Source of the DNA: Eucalyptus grandis
Lineage: Eukaryota; Streptophyta; Magnoliopsida; Myrtales; Myrtaceae
Direction: 5' to 3'
DNA length: 64,000 nucleotides
Assembly: GCF_016545825.1 (NCBI RefSeq)
Contig: NC_052618.1
Span: 6,129,398-6,193,397, forward strand
A program made the position numbers and the translations under genes. Below, piece by piece: positions 1 to 12,219 of the stretch (within the stretch, counting starts at the first letter, position 1; every line of letters begins with the position of its first letter). The notes beneath the pieces were generated by a model, which did no database searches, was not told where the DNA came from, and was given only the letters and a program-made list of their open reading frames with translations.

Positions 1-58
1 ATTTAAACAAGACAAAAATGGCATAAAGTCTTCAAAGTCCCAGGTGGAGTCGCTAAGC
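1..58 (-). other. Primer-binding region and start of internal domain of a Tat/Ogre-like gypsy element
   Basis: Read on the minus strand, an LTR ending in GGTCGCGACA is followed directly by GCTTAGCGACTCCACCTGGG. This resembles the LTR-end and primer-site layout of plant Tat/Ogre gypsy elements, where a TGGCGACTC-type primer site follows a GCGACA end. The rest of the element would lie before the window, so nothing can be said about its coding capacity. The primer site is imperfect, which suggests age or divergence. Confidence 0.55.
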
Positions 59-1218
59 TGTCGCGACCTCTTTTTTCCGGCGCCCGCACCGGGTACGAGC
101 GCCTAAAGAGGCTAATGGCTCAGCTGAAATTAGTTATGCCCGGACTCTCCCAAGTCCACCAATTCACGACTTAATGGTCCAAGTTTTTAACTTGTAAATC
201 AATTTTTAAAATGGAGTCGCCACTAATCGATTTGGGGTGGGTTGATTAGAAACCCAAGCGAAGTATTGGGAGAAATACTCACTCTCGCGTAACCAGAGAA
301 ATTAGGATCGGTGACTTGATTACACTAGTTAATCACTAATGCCCTTCGGCACCTAATCTTGTTTAAACCTTGAGGTTTTTTGGATGCTCAAGGGATTTTC
401 CATGCATTTTTGGAGAAAACATCTTTTGTCTTTTCCTAATTTTTTTTGACATAAAAGTAATTTTTTTGGATTTTTTGGTATTTTTGAAAAATACAAGTCT
501 TTTTGGTTTTTTCTGAATTTTTTGGCTTTTTCATGAATTTTTGGCATTTTTTGGAAAATATGGAATATTTTTTATTTTTCTTTTTATTTTTTGGAAAATA
601 AAATATATTTTAATATTTTTTGTTTTTTTTTAAATTAAAATATTTTTTAATATTTTTCGAAACTAAATTATTTTTGATTTTTTAAAAATAAATTATTTAT
701 ATATGATTTATTTAAAATATTATTTATAATTAAAAAACGGCCCGAGCCTGGTCCGCGGGCCGGATCCAACACGGGCCGGCGACTTGAACACCTGGGAGCG
801 AGCCCAACTCGGATTTTTTTCCTTTTTCCTTTTTTTTTTCTTTTTTGGATGAAACGGCGTCGTGGCCGAGTGTTTGGATACGCCTGGCCCGACCCGACGA
901 CCCGCTCCACGACCCGGATCCGACCTGACCGCGACCCAACTTCCGCCGCCCCCTAGAATTTACGGAATCCCTACCCGGTCCCCACTCGGTCCGACCCTAC
1001 AACCCGGGTCGCGACTTGGAAAATCGGGAACCCTAGGGTTTTCGAATCGCGGCGCCGAGGAGGGAGAGGACCGAGGCGCAGCGCAGCGACGGCAGCGATG
1101 ACCGGACTAGGGAGAGGGAGATGGCGATGGTGATGGCGACGGCGACATCACGATACCTGTTCGTGGCAACGGCGCGATGGGGGCGGCGACGATGGCGAGA
1201 CCCACACGAACCTCCTCC

Positions 1219-1260
<42 letters not shown>

Positions 1261-1914
1261 GCTTGCCCTTCGAGCTCCCCGAAGTCTCTTGGGGACCCCT
1301 CCGAGCTCACCACGCCACGGCCAACCCCGCACTCGAGCTCCCCGAAGTCTCTCGTGGACCCGAGCTTCGGCTGGCCTCTCTCTTTCCTCTTCCTCCCCTC
1401 TCGTGTGTCTCCGATAGAATTTCTCCTCTCCGCCGCAAGCCTTCTGGATCCGGGCTTGCTCGTCCTCGACTCCCCTTCGAAGTCTCTTAGTAGGAAGCAC
1501 GAAGCTTTGCAGCCTTCGATCGTTCTCGGCATGCCCTTTGCCATCGCTTCGGGGAGCCCTATATATAGGCGAGGGGGACAGAGCTTCGACCGCCGGTCCT
1601 CGTGTGCCGAACGGCCTTCGTCGGCCGAACTGACGTCCCATCCACCACCTACCCGTCCTTCAGTGCGTCGCCAGCTCCCCCATGTGCGTCGCTGTCCTCT
1701 CCTCCTTTCCGGCATCGAGCCCTCCACGCGTGTGGACGATGGAGGAAGATGAAGACCCAGCTAGGCCGGGCTGAGGCAGAAATGGGCCTCACAGCCCATG
1801 CGAGGGCTACGCTTCTTTTTCTTTTTGTTTTTTCTGCTTTTCTAAAATGACAAAATAAAATAAAAATAAAAATAAAAGAAACCTAATTAAAAACAAATAA
1901 TTTAGGTGTCAACA
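59..1914 (-). mobile_element. LTR of a Tat/Ogre-like Ty3-gypsy retrotransposon (about 1.86 kb)
   Basis: On the minus strand the LTR opens with TGTTGACACC (at 1914) and closes with GGTCGCGACA (at 59), so it has the TG...CA ends of an LTR. It contains an AT-rich half (about 400-730) and a GC-rich half (about 740-1800) with a CT microsatellite. Phrases around 211-345 (a gtcgccact stretch, a ttgattagaaac stretch, a cacctaatcttg stretch) recur in the truncated LTR at 5589-7188 and in looser form near the end of the solo LTR at 21071-24011. The long GC-rich reading frames on both strands here are composition artefacts, not genes. The second LTR and any target duplication are outside the window. Confidence 0.7.
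1222..1258. repeat. (CT)n microsatellite inside the LTR
   Basis: About 18 uninterrupted CT units lie within the GC-rich half of the LTR. A CT tract also occurs in the related truncated LTR near 7083-7103, so it may be an ancestral part of this LTR family. Confidence 0.9.
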
Positions 1915-3020
1915 AGACTTTTTGCACAAGAGGATATGATATTCTATAGCCAGTATCCAAGCAAGTTGATTGACTGTTAAGTAGACTATTCAAGAATTTC
2001 AACTTCAATCAAAGAACAAAATGATGTAGATATACTAAGGATGTTCATTAACAAATACCATTAAGAAATACGATGACCATGTGGTATAGACACATAGATT
2101 GGAAGCTCCACATGGAAAAAGAAAAAGAAGACACCGAGTGGAAAAGTAAATCAGATTTTGGTAGCTACAGAGAACAAGCTTAACAAAAATGAAAAAGAGC
2201 AAGTTCCTTGATTTAAATAGGATTTTTAAACCTTTCTTGTATCGTGTTCATAGCCCTGAGACAAAATCTGTATAGCGTGTGGTTGCTACAATAAGGACCA
2301 CACCTCATGACACTCTTAACGACCAGTTGAACTTGGCTAATGAAAATTCGTCTACGTTCGTATTAACAGAGGGTCTTTCAGTAGAAAAACCGCAAAAGAC
2401 AGTCCTGCACAGGCTATCAAAGCCACTCACCATACCCCAGGAAAGACCTTCAGAGGACTCGTATCCAGACATTTCTCCTTATTGCCACACCAATGCCATA
2501 GCCGTGATCTACGATATATGAGTTAAAAGGTACAAATAGTTAATGACAATATCAGCGGTTCTATTAACTGGAACACAAAAGCAACTAATTTTAAACGACA
2601 GATGATTGTAACAATAAAAGCAATGCAACAAGTTTGTCCACATAAACAGACTGTAATCAGTTCGGTTAAGTTGCATTTTCTTCATATCTCCTGTGAATAC
2701 TAAGGATCAACAGCAATGATGACAAAGCATTCAATTCCAAGAGTAGCCAAACAAGACAACTTAGAATAATTATAACAATATATCGAAATCACGGGCTTTC
2801 AAAATTCTCTTCTTTCCTTGGCCTCCGGACGGGCAGAAGTATGCCGCAATTACGCAGTGCACGATCGAAGACAGTTTCGACATTCTTTACAACTATGCCG
2901 AGTTGCTGCCTACGAAAGCTCAAAGCTTCGGCCGAGCCGCCTCTATTGATGGCACTTGCTTCCAAGTTCTAACGCTGGCCAAGAGCTCGTCATGCCAATT
3001 TCAAAGGCCAGCAGCCAGAA
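1915..3020. other. Intergenic stretch without recognisable genes
   Basis: AT-rich single-copy-looking sequence. An 80-codon frame at 2279-2521 (+) has no recognisable motif and no splice context that I trust. Part of 2820-3020 could be a 3' exon of the GC-rich frame at 3028-3415 (minus), but I could not define boundaries. Confidence 0.4.
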
Positions 3021-3027
3021 AATCTGA

Positions 3028-3415
3028 CTAACAAAGCCTACTCAAGCAGCTCCGAACTCGGCACAAACGCACGAACAAAATCGACACAGTACAATCCGAT
3101 GCAACGCACCATTCGACGACGCTGGAGACGTGGACGGCCCAAGTAGGCAAGGACAGCGTTGGCGGGCTCATCGAGCTGGAGGGAAGGACTGACGAGTGCG
3201 GCCGACGCGGGGCCCGCCAGCAACAGGGCCAAGCAGCAGCAGCAGCCGCCGGCGGCTGCTCCTCCGAGCAGGCTTGCCTCCGCCGCCTGCGAGACTCGCG
3301 CAGTGGCCGCGGAAGGGCCCGGTGAGGGGGCGGTTCCAGCGCGGAGGCAAGGAGGCGAGCTATCCGGCGGAAGGCGGGCGAGAGCAAGAGGAGTAGCGGT
3401 TGATTTCGCTATCAT
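3028..3415 (-). CDS. GC-rich possible first exon of an unidentified protein
   Basis: A minus-strand frame opens at an ATG at 3415 (MIAKSTATPLALARLPP...) and runs for 125 codons to 3038. A second minus-strand frame (3387-3028) overlaps it. The first frame is rich in Ser, Ala, Pro, Leu and Cys, with a Cys/Leu-rich hydrophobic patch at about residues 55-70, as in some organelle-targeted or secreted plant proteins. The island is sharply more GC-rich than its surroundings, as first exons and CpG-rich gene starts often are. I recognise no domain. It could equally be a 5' UTR or a non-coding RNA promoter, and the composition alone would produce open frames on both strands. Confidence 0.25.
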
Positions 3416-3689
3416 TGCTTCGGGAAGATGAAGCAGAGTGCAGGGAAGTTTTCTGGTTCTATTACTTTGGGAAAATATGGATACCTTTTTTATTTTTATT
3501 TTTTATAACTACATTGTAAATTTAAAATTTATCAAGAAAATATAATTGAACTAATAAACCTTTTAAAAATTACAAATCCTCAAATTAGTACAATGAAACT
3601 TTTATGTTAACTCCATTTAATTTGACTAACAAAAATAGTATAGAGGTAATATAAATAATATTGTTCTGATTCAAATATGGATTTTTACT

Positions 3690-4010
3690 GCAAATTTTAT
3701 TTATATTATATTAAAATAAGCAAAATTTAAAGATAATTTATTAAGAAAAAAAGAGTGAAGGAAATGTAGGCAGGGGTTAGCAACTCTCCCCAATGTGTCG
3801 CTACCCCACCTCGTTGAGAAGGGTTGATGATAGTGAGGTAGGCCCTCACCTATGATCGTCAAGGGTAGCCAACCCTTGGCTCAGGCTCGGCAAACCCCAC
3901 AAACCCTTTTCACCCATAGGTGATGGACTGCAGCCTTATTTTTCTTTTTCTTTTTCTTTTTTGTATTTTTTTTTAAGTTTGCTTATTTTAATATAATTTA
4001 AATAATTTTT
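3690..4010. mobile_element. Fold-back (inverted-repeat) element candidate
   Basis: Sequence near 3700-3725 (TATATTAAAATAAGCAAA) returns as its reverse complement near 3976-3994. Between them lies a GC-richer core (about 3770-3920) unlike the AT-rich arms. This arrangement is typical of small non-autonomous DNA transposons. I could not find a convincing target-site duplication and the outer arm limits are soft. Confidence 0.4.
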
Positions 4011-4350
4011 TTATTAAAAAACAAATTTAGACCAAAAGGATCTCATTTTTGTCTTATATTTCATGTTTTGGTCACATTACCATCACATAAGAGAAAGAAA
4101 ACAATAAAAAAATTAACATTAGCATTCTCTATTAGCTGAATTGGAATGAACTAAGAAAAGAACTTGATGGTAAAAATATTAGGATATGATTGCACTTTCA
4201 TCACGAGTCTATTTCGACAATTCATCATACATGACGCTTTAGATTATATTTTAAATACGAAGTGGCTTTTCTTGTGAAATTGAAGTCTAATGTGATAAAT
4301 TCTTCCTCTGACTTGGCAAGGGCGAGCAAAATGAAAGCTTCTGTTTTTTT

Positions 4351-4355
4351 GGAAG

Positions 4356-4407
<52 letters not shown>

Positions 4408-4408
4408 G

Positions 4409-4448
<40 letters not shown>
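4351..4448. repeat. Duplicated GGAAGATT(CT)n microsatellite
   Basis: Two adjacent blocks each start with GGAAGATT and continue into about 18-23 CT units. The whole module, not just the CT tract, has been duplicated, as expected from slippage or unequal exchange. Confidence 0.9.
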
Positions 4449-4452
<4 letters not shown>

Positions 4453-4643
4453 TTTGACGACTTCGACAACGTTGCTCCTTCTCTATTCATCCGCTTGCTT
4501 TGAGAGCTTGAGATTGGCAATGGGACACTTGTTCTTTTGAATACAAACCCTCTCCCTCACTTTAGATCTATAAACAGAGACACATAACTTCTCACTCATT
4601 GACTTCATCTTACTAGCGAGTCCCATAAGATATTATATAACAA

Positions 4644-5360
4644 GGGTGTGTTTGGTAATCATTTTGCTCTCAGGAATAATTTTTAATTAGAAATGATTCT
4701 TTTTTATTCTATTTTCGGAATTAATTTCTAAACATTTGAAGGCATTTGGTAACTATCCAAAAAATTTATTATCGAAATGGAATTACGTTTGGTACCGTCC
4801 TCAAAATTTCTAATTCAAACCATTTTTCAAAAGTTTTTAAATAATTTTATTGCTTTAAAAAGTTTATTCTTCTCTTCATTTCTCTTCTTCTTCAAGCTTT
4901 GGCCGGTGGTCGGCCTTGGGATGACTAGCGGTGGGCTAGACGAGGGCCAATGACCTCGCCGACAGCTAGGCAAGTCTCAACCAAGCCTTGGTTAGGTGAG
5001 GAGCCTCACCAAATCCTCACCCAGCTAGGCACTCGTTGGACCTCGTCCAAGCGATCGCTGGCAAAGGGACAACAGCAGCGGTGGTGACCAAGTGGTGGCT
5101 ACAAGGAAGAAGAGATAAAGAAGAACAAGAAGAAGAGAAGAAGTGAAAAAGAAGAAGAAGAAGAAGAAATTTAGGTTTGCTTGATTCTAGAATTGTTCTC
5201 GAGAACAAAGAAGCAATTTTTTTTTTTTACTCCTTGATTATGTTCCAAATCTATTCCCGAGAATAAAAAATTTATCAAACGGATTTTTATTTCAAATCCA
5301 TTACCGAAAAACAAAAGAATAGGATTTGTTACTGTTTGGTAAATTGTCAAAAGCGCCCTA
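4644..5360. mobile_element. Non-autonomous DNA transposon candidate (about 0.7 kb)
   Basis: The left end GGGTGTGTTTGGTAA and the reverse complement of the right end (TAGGGCGCTTTTGACAA...TTTACCAAACAG) share a terminal GGGYGY...TTTGG theme. The interior has AT-rich flanks and a GC-rich centre (about 4900-5100). The GGGTGTGTTTGG-type terminus is common in small plant hAT-like and other TIR elements. No transposase frame is present. The minus-strand frame at 5017-5208 is a GA-tract artefact. The target-site duplication is unclear, so the superfamily is not assigned. Confidence 0.45.
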
Positions 5361-5441
5361 AATTACTGCCACACCGAATTATTTGACGGGAAAAATTATT
5401 CATAAAAAATAAACCATACATTCCTACACCTCCCTGCAGGG

Positions 5442-5588
5442 TAAAGGTGAGTAAACACTTCCCCTTATACCTCACATTCTGCAAAAACATTTAACACGTT
5501 TAATATTAAGGGTGTACCTGGAATCCTCGCTGCAAGATAAAGGTGAGTAAACACTTCCCCTTATACCTCACATTCTGCAAAAACATTT
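5442..5588. repeat. Tandem duplication of a 51-bp unit with 96-bp period
   Basis: Positions 5442-5492 and 5538-5588 are near-identical 51-bp copies (each starts TAAAGGTGAGTAAAC and ends CAAAAACATTT), separated by 45 bp of unrelated sequence. The second copy abuts the truncated LTR that follows. Confidence 0.85.
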
Positions 5589-7188
5589 GGCCTAAGTCCT
5601 TTAAGGTTTAAAACCAAGTCCCCAAAGGGAGGGGGGAGGGAGGGAGTAGGTTTAGAGGTATTGCCTAAAAGGCGGATCTAAGGCTCATGATTAGGCACGG
5701 GCTCTCCCAAGCCCATAGCTCACATGACATTAGGGTATTCTTAAAAATTTCGCAAAAAAGAGAAGCCTATTGGGGTCGATTAGAAACCAAGTGAGGTATG
5801 TTAATGTACCTCACTTCCTACGCAACCAAGGGACTTGATTACACTAATTGACCAACTAGTGTCCTTTCAATACCTAATCTTGTTCATTTTAAAGGAAATG
5901 ATTTTTGTCAGGCAATTTGGATTGATTTTATACTTATCCACTAACTTGTGAAGTGATCATGTAGCTACGCAATTATTAAAATAACAATTAGCAACCAAGA
6001 TCCTAATTGTAGTAAATTGAGTGCATGCAATTAAATATAATTAAATATGCAAATTAAACATGTGACATAATCAACATACGAGCAAATAAAGGCATAATCA
6101 CACTAAGAAAGCAATTCATAACAATTCCTAACCAAACCTTACATTTTTTGGATATTTGAAATTTTTTATTATTTTTTAAAAATTAAAATTTTAAAAGAAT
6201 AATAAAATACTATTTTTTTAAAGAAAAATTATCGGGCCGGACTTTGGTCTAACCCTCGCCGGGTGGGTCGGTTAGACCCACTCGAGTTCGGCCCGGCTCG
6301 GGTAGGGCCGATCGGCCCGCCCAAAAGACAAGGCCCGACTAGCCTTGGTCGGGCCTTCGTGCAGCTGGATTGGGCCCAACCGATGGGCCCAATCTCTATT
6401 TCACCCCACATAGGCCCGCGATCTAAACTAGCCCACAAGCCTAGACTAAACCGGCCCAAACCCGGTCCGGATTAATCAAGGCCCAGCTCGGCTCCTAAAC
6501 CACAACCCGATTCCTAAGAAAGCCCTACCCGGATTTGACCCGACTTCTAACCTTCTTCTCTAGGGCTTCTTGGCCGTGGTAGTGTGGATGGCGGTGACTC
6601 GACAGTGGTGACACAGTGAGTGACAACTGTGGAGACGGGTGGAGGTGCGACGTCACGGGTCGCAGGCGTCGGGCAAAGGTTGAGGGCTGCAACGACGACG
6701 ATGTTGTAGCAGTTTGGGTCGGAGGGCGGTGGCTCAGACGACGTAGGGTCAGCAGCAGGCGGGTCGTGGACAGGCGAGCGACAGCACGAGCTGCAGCAAC
6801 TTCGCGGCTTAAGTGAAGAGGCAAGCGAGAGCGGAGGCGGTGGCTGCGGCAGCGTCACGGCTCCTAGGCAGCAGCAACAACACGGACAGGATCGCAAGCA
6901 GCAGTGGCTCGGGGTCAACATTCCAACGCGACAAAGCGGGCGGTGATAGCGGCAGTGTGGCTGGGACAGAGGCGGCAAGCGCAAGGGCTCAGCCACTAGC
7001 GGCGAAGCTTTTTCTTTCTCCCCTCTCCTCTTTGCTCTCTTTTTTCTCCTTGCTCGATTCTCTGTCCGCTCCTCTCTCGGTTTCTCTCTCTCTCTCTCTC
7101 TCTTTGCGTTCTCTTCTGCTCTCCTCGGTTCCCCCAGTTTTCTCCGTGTTTCTCTTTGTTCCCGCCCCTGTGTTGTTTTGATTGTGAC
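5589..7188 (-). mobile_element. Truncated LTR related to the LTR at 59-1914
   Basis: The sequence repeats the order seen in the first LTR. A ttgggg...cgattagaaacc block is followed by an aaccaagggacttgattacac block and a tacctaatcttg block (5760-5885), then an AT-rich stretch (6130-6230) and a GC-rich half (6230-7000) with a CT tract near 7083-7103. Neither the TGTTGACACC start nor the GCGACA end is found, so both ends have been lost. GC-rich open frames at 6229-7181 on both strands follow from composition and are not called as genes. Confidence 0.5.
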
Positions 7189-7559
7189 TTAGGTATCTAG
7201 ACAATTCGTGGCCGGTGCATCTCTTGACATTTGTTATCCAGCAAACATCTCTGGTGGTTGCCCACGTTTATGAGAGAAGCTTGTCTGAACGAAGGTGTTG
7301 CCGCGTGTTTGAGCTCATTGATAGGGACAATTTTATGGTCAAAGTCTCCATCTAGATACTGCTAGTAAGAAAATCACTTAGGTCGATTGATGAGCATCGG
7401 AAGTGTCATTTGAGGCCATATATTACTAAAGCAATTCATGTCTCCTTTAATCAATGCAGATGAATCAATTGAAGGTGCACTTACTTTTGGATTTGCTTCT
7501 CCTTTCTAACCTAATTACAGTCTTATCAGAATTCCTCTTTTCTTTAGTGCAGGTTAGGA

Positions 7560-8511
7560 AAATAGTCTAATTGTCCAAGAGCCCTCTTGAGCAGCTTTTT
7601 AATGGTTCCACGTGCCCGAGGCCTCTCACTGCCCTTGATAAGCTTAGAGAATTCAAATCGGAGGTATCCCTTATTCCAAACGGTGACTAACTTGGTACTT
7701 TCTCTGGCTGCCTAGGCTAGGGAAGAAGAGGCGACACAAAATGTCCAGCTTAAGTACTACAACGGGCCTAGGCTTGGGATCACTGAGCTCGCTACAACAG
7801 CAAAACAACACCAGTTGGATATTGCTCCCCTGCAACAACTGGCTCACGAGAGCTATTGCAAGCAGGTTCAAGCTTATGATTGGAAATGAAGAAAATGTGG
7901 TTCGACTCTAGGCCTTAAAAATTAGTCCAACAACCTCAGTGGTATGAAAAGAAGAAAAGAAGATTTCCTTTTTGCCAGGGTAAAGAATATTACTTGCTTG
8001 ATTTGTATATGTATCCATCTATGACCCTTAGTGCAGCTTTTCATGTTTGTTCGATGCATATTGCAGTGTAAGATTGGCGACTCGGATATTCACCGGATTC
8101 ATGCATGTCTCTATATTGATTACATGTGCTTATTAGTCTAAGAGCACAGGATTGTGGTATTTTGTTTTCAGATTGCAAGTTGTGATTAAAGACTTCCTCA
8201 TTAAGCCATTTAGACTGCTAATATAGACTATGGGAACTAGCAAATACTAGCATAAATGTACATCTTGTTTGCCTTCTCTTTAGTTTATGATTGCATTCCT
8301 ATGTCTTATCACATATCGGCAGTTCAAATGTCTTCATGGACAGAGCGTTCCTTGTGAATTCATAAAAACATACAGTCAAGAAAACCAGCAAGATTCTGAA
8401 GACCTCATGGACCTTGAAGATTCAGAGGGTTCTCGCCAGAAACTAAGGGCTAAATTTGCATTTACCTTCTTATCAGCCTTCCAAGATGTTGAATTCCTTT
8501 TCAATTTGTGA
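7560..8511 (+). pseudogene. Exon relics of an unidentified intron-containing gene
   Basis: Three plus-strand stretches look like exons separated by T-rich introns. About 7577-7666 encodes a segment with PLTALDKLREFKSE. About 7714-7890 opens after a TAG acceptor, encodes a Gln-rich segment (AREEEATQNVQLKYYNG...) and ends in a stop. About 8312-8511 encodes an acidic segment (ENQQDSEDLMDLEDSEGS) and ends in a stop. I do not recognise the family. The second stretch ends in a stop before the third, so they cannot form one intact product as written. A degenerate second copy of part of the first exon lies at 8891-8936. Most likely this is a decayed gene or captured gene fragment. Confidence 0.35.
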
Positions 8512-8890
8512 GTTTCGTCGTACTCAAATAGCACGCTCACTGATCCGACTTTTCAATTAAGTATACTTGGAACCAAAAAGGACTAAGCTTCGAACATCAT
8601 AGAGTAATAGAAATTCTGAATTGCTCCCCAAGATAATTTGGAGGTGTGACTTATCCTTTTATACGTTATGTACGTTGGTTGATGGCATTGACATGGATGG
8701 CATGATATGAAGATCATGTAAAATTCGGTTTCCACGTTTACACATTGATTCGCAAATCATTCATTTTGTAGTAACTCGAAAAAATTCACGTGTGCCCATG
8801 AGAATCCCCTTCTCCTTACTCCATGTGAGACCAAACAGCCTAGATGTAAAGTGAGCCCTTCTGGGCCGGTTTTCGTTATTGTACTCATCA

Positions 8891-8936
8891 GAGGCTTCTC
8901 ACTGCCCTTGAAAAAGCTAGAGAATTTGAATTGGAG
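8891..8936 (+). pseudogene. Second copy of an exon fragment
   Basis: The 46 bp closely match 7619-7664 (shared core CTCACTGCCCTTGA...AAGCT.AGAGAATT). The copies encode related LTALDKLREF and LTALEKAREF segments. Nothing else around it is recognisably duplicated, so it is an isolated exon relic. Confidence 0.5.
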
Positions 8937-8939
8937 TGT

Positions 8940-11600
8940 CCATTTTTTAAAATGGTGATTTGGCAATATCTTGTTATGAAAGGAAAAAAGAAGAAGAAGA
9001 TGTACAGGCCTTATCTCCATTCATCGCCGGTATATCTCAAATATGAAATGACAAGACATGTTACTTTCGTTTAAAGTGTCTGTGGCTAACCAACCATCCT
9101 AATGACCGAGTAATGGAACTTGATAAAATGGCAAGAACGGCAACCGTAATATTACCTTTATATCTACAGATGTCGATTTAAATTATTGATGAGTGCATCT
9201 ACGTCAAAAATCTACTTCTCTAGTGGGGTCGTCAATTTGTCTTTTGACTACCTTTTTAAAGTGGAAATCATGATGGCGCTTCTTGAAAACGTTCGGCCTG
9301 GAACGCAAAAGACTAAAATGTCATTTGAAGTTGCCACCCTTTAAATTGTCCTCCACACATATGCATACACTGAAACACTAATAGAACTGACTTTAATTAA
9401 TGTCATATGCCACCGTTTAAAATGTCATTATTATTATGTTTCAAATTTAATTTAATTAATTTTTATATGAAAATTTAAATGATACCAAAATGGCGTCGCT
9501 TTTGTGTGTGTTTTGCTAAATCAGCTTGCCGGAGAGCCACGTAAGCGAGAAAATTAATAAAAAAAATGCACATAGGATTTTTTGGTGGAGTTCGTCAGAT
9601 GTGGCACTCAAGTGTCCCATTTTTATTAAAAAGTGGCACTTAAGTGTCTCTTTGTGCCAACTTTTGGTACTTGAAGCGTTATTTTGCCACTGCATCTCTA
9701 TAGTCTTTTTATGAGAACAATAGTTGTTGCTAAATAGAAGGATGGAAGCTCATTGTTTGATTCAACTTGTTAACTATGTAAAATACAATTTCTTGTTAGA
9801 GTAAAGAGAAATCAACATCTTACAAAATATGCTTTCTATATTGAAAAATAGTGGCCATCTAGGCTCCACCTAAGCTAATATTATGCATTCCTGATTAGAT
9901 AGATTACTCATATAAGATAATATTCTGTTTGCCCCGTATACCTTTCTTTTTTTGGTTGACCATTATTTGGTTCGGTTGATTGATTTTTGTTGATATTACA
10001 CCAATGAAAAAGAACACGACCAAAATAACATGTTTTTAATTTTAATGATATGAAAATCATTTACATTACTATAGATAAATTTACCAAGTACAAGTAACAT
10101 TGTTAAGACGAATGTGCGATCTTATCAATAGGTTAGAAATCGATTGCCACGGTTTGCTTTAAATATTATTCAATGGCAAAAGATTGAATTTTACATTTGC
10201 GTTGGTTGACAATAGAAGCACATCTTAAATATTAAAAAATAAAGTCCCGAGAGTGCACTGATCGATCATAAAGCGGTCTTGCCTTTTCGAATGCTATAAG
10301 AAAATTAAATTCATATGTGCTACTTTGCTAGGTGTTTCCCAAATTTATCCTATATAACATTTCCTAAAGTGATCAAAAAGATAAAATGCTAAAATTCCCT
10401 TTCTAATTTAGTTATCTTCCCACATTCCACATTTTTAGCTTGCGGTTACTTTTCTTTTGTATGCTTTATTTTTCCGGTTCCTCCTAAGGTCTGTGTGTAG
10501 AAAGGGCTCTGAATTTCATTTTTCTCATCACTGTGGTTGTGGGTGTAAATTTTCCTTTTGAGAAATTGTACCCTATGATGCAAAATTATGCACTAACTCG
10601 CAAACAAAATCAATGCGAGAATCTATCTCTATATAATTATATAGTAGTCCCTTTCCATTTTTTATTTCTTTATTTTTTTTAAAAGGGGACAGAACACGTG
10701 CTAGAAGTCTTCTAGCCCAAAATTCTGAGCGGAAAATTCTCATTAATCTTTTGCTGGAAGTCTTCTAGAAAATGTATTTGGAATGTAAACAGCACGTGCA
10801 CGAGGCATGCATAGGGCGTGCATGGATGGCGTTGATGACGAAAACGATGGAGATGGAGCCGGCAACGAAGACGATGGAGGCGGTGGTTGGTCTAGACGCG
10901 TCATCAATGATTCGCTGGTGAAGATAGCCAAGGGAAGTATTAAATTTTTAATAAATTTACTAGAAAATACACACCATGTTAGTTAGTGACATGGCATTTA
11001 TAAACAGTCGAATATTTTCTACATTATTCACCTCTAATTCTTAAAAGCTTTGTAGAGATTCATTACCTATTTTCTTGACAAATCGATCCTTTCCTCCAGC
11101 ACTTATGGACAGAAACATTCATTAGGAATACATCTATGCTTCACGGCTAAAGGGCAAAAATATTCATTATGTGCTAGTCCTTATTCCTCGTACCAGTCCA
11201 TGAAATCTAGAAGTAACTCTACAATAAAGCTATTTGTTAGACTAGAAAGTCTGTCATAATTGTTAAGTCAGGCGTAACTCCCAATTTATAGTTCCTAGAC
11301 TAGAACTTTTAAAGAAATTAAATGTTTTCCGTTCTTTAATAACATTTAAAATTTGTTTACTACAAAATAAATATGGAAAATAATTGCAAGCGCCAACTAA
11401 CATTGCTACATAATTTCTCATTATTGAAATACTAACGTGAAAAAACATGATCTTGCAAAGAAGTCAATGCGAGAGAATCTGAAAATAAATGAAGAATAAT
11501 AAAGGACATTAAATATTTATGTGGTTTGCTATCTACATCCATGGAAGAAATAATAGCAAATAATTGATTAATAATTGGAGAATTAGAGTTATAATTGCTC
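8940..11600. other. Long AT-rich intergenic stretch
   Basis: No gene is supported. Around 9520-9690 a motif GTGGCACT(C/T)AAGTGTC occurs twice (about 9601 and 9643), as seen in small repeated elements, but termini were not found. A short Ser/Pro-rich minus-strand frame at 10743-10931 has no supporting features. Confidence 0.4.
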
Positions 11601-12219
11601 ACATGCTTGAATATTTTTCACTCCTAAAAATTTAAGCCCTAAAAAAAAATTCCAAATTAATAACTCGGTTTAGTGTAAACTCATGGCACAAAAATTTATA
11701 GTGGCTCACAATTTTTGCTGAAGAAACCCATTTCAAAGATCAACAATTTTACACGTCCCTCAATGGATAATGCCACGATAGCAATTTTAAAAAGGATTCA
11801 GTTAATAATCCTAACTTACAATATCCAATTCAAATCTGATTTGGTATGTGAGCTCAAATTCAAAATATAATTTAACACTCATTTTGACCTTAATAATTTT
11901 TTTTTTGGTAAAGGTAAGATTTATTCTGACCGTAATTTCCCCTTCTTTTTTCTTTTTTTTTCAAATGCTTCGGTTGGTCCGTAGCCCTTTTACTTCTAGC
12001 ATTTATTTTCAAATTTTGCAGTTAGTCATAATCTATAAACCTAAGGATTTTATATATTATTTAAAAAAAGAAATTAGGAAAAGCAACACGCAGAAAAGAA
12101 AACGGTACTTGAAAAGAGATTCACGTCTTCACGTCCTCAAATCTTTATCGAATCCCTTTCTCTTCGGTAACCACCTCGCAACGCCGTGGCTCACGTCCTC
12201 ACGTACTTGAAATGGGCGA

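Noticed and set aside
1033..1850. Long overlapping open frames on both strands in the GC-rich part of the first LTR
   Set aside because: They overlap on both strands, contain CT-repeat peptides (Ser-Leu or Arg-Glu runs) and lie within an LTR; composition explains them.
4244..4540. Frames rich in Ser-Leu or Arg-Glu repeats
   Set aside because: Pure translations of the CT microsatellite.
6229..7204. Several GC-rich frames on both strands
   Set aside because: Mutually overlapping, no motifs, located in a truncated LTR.
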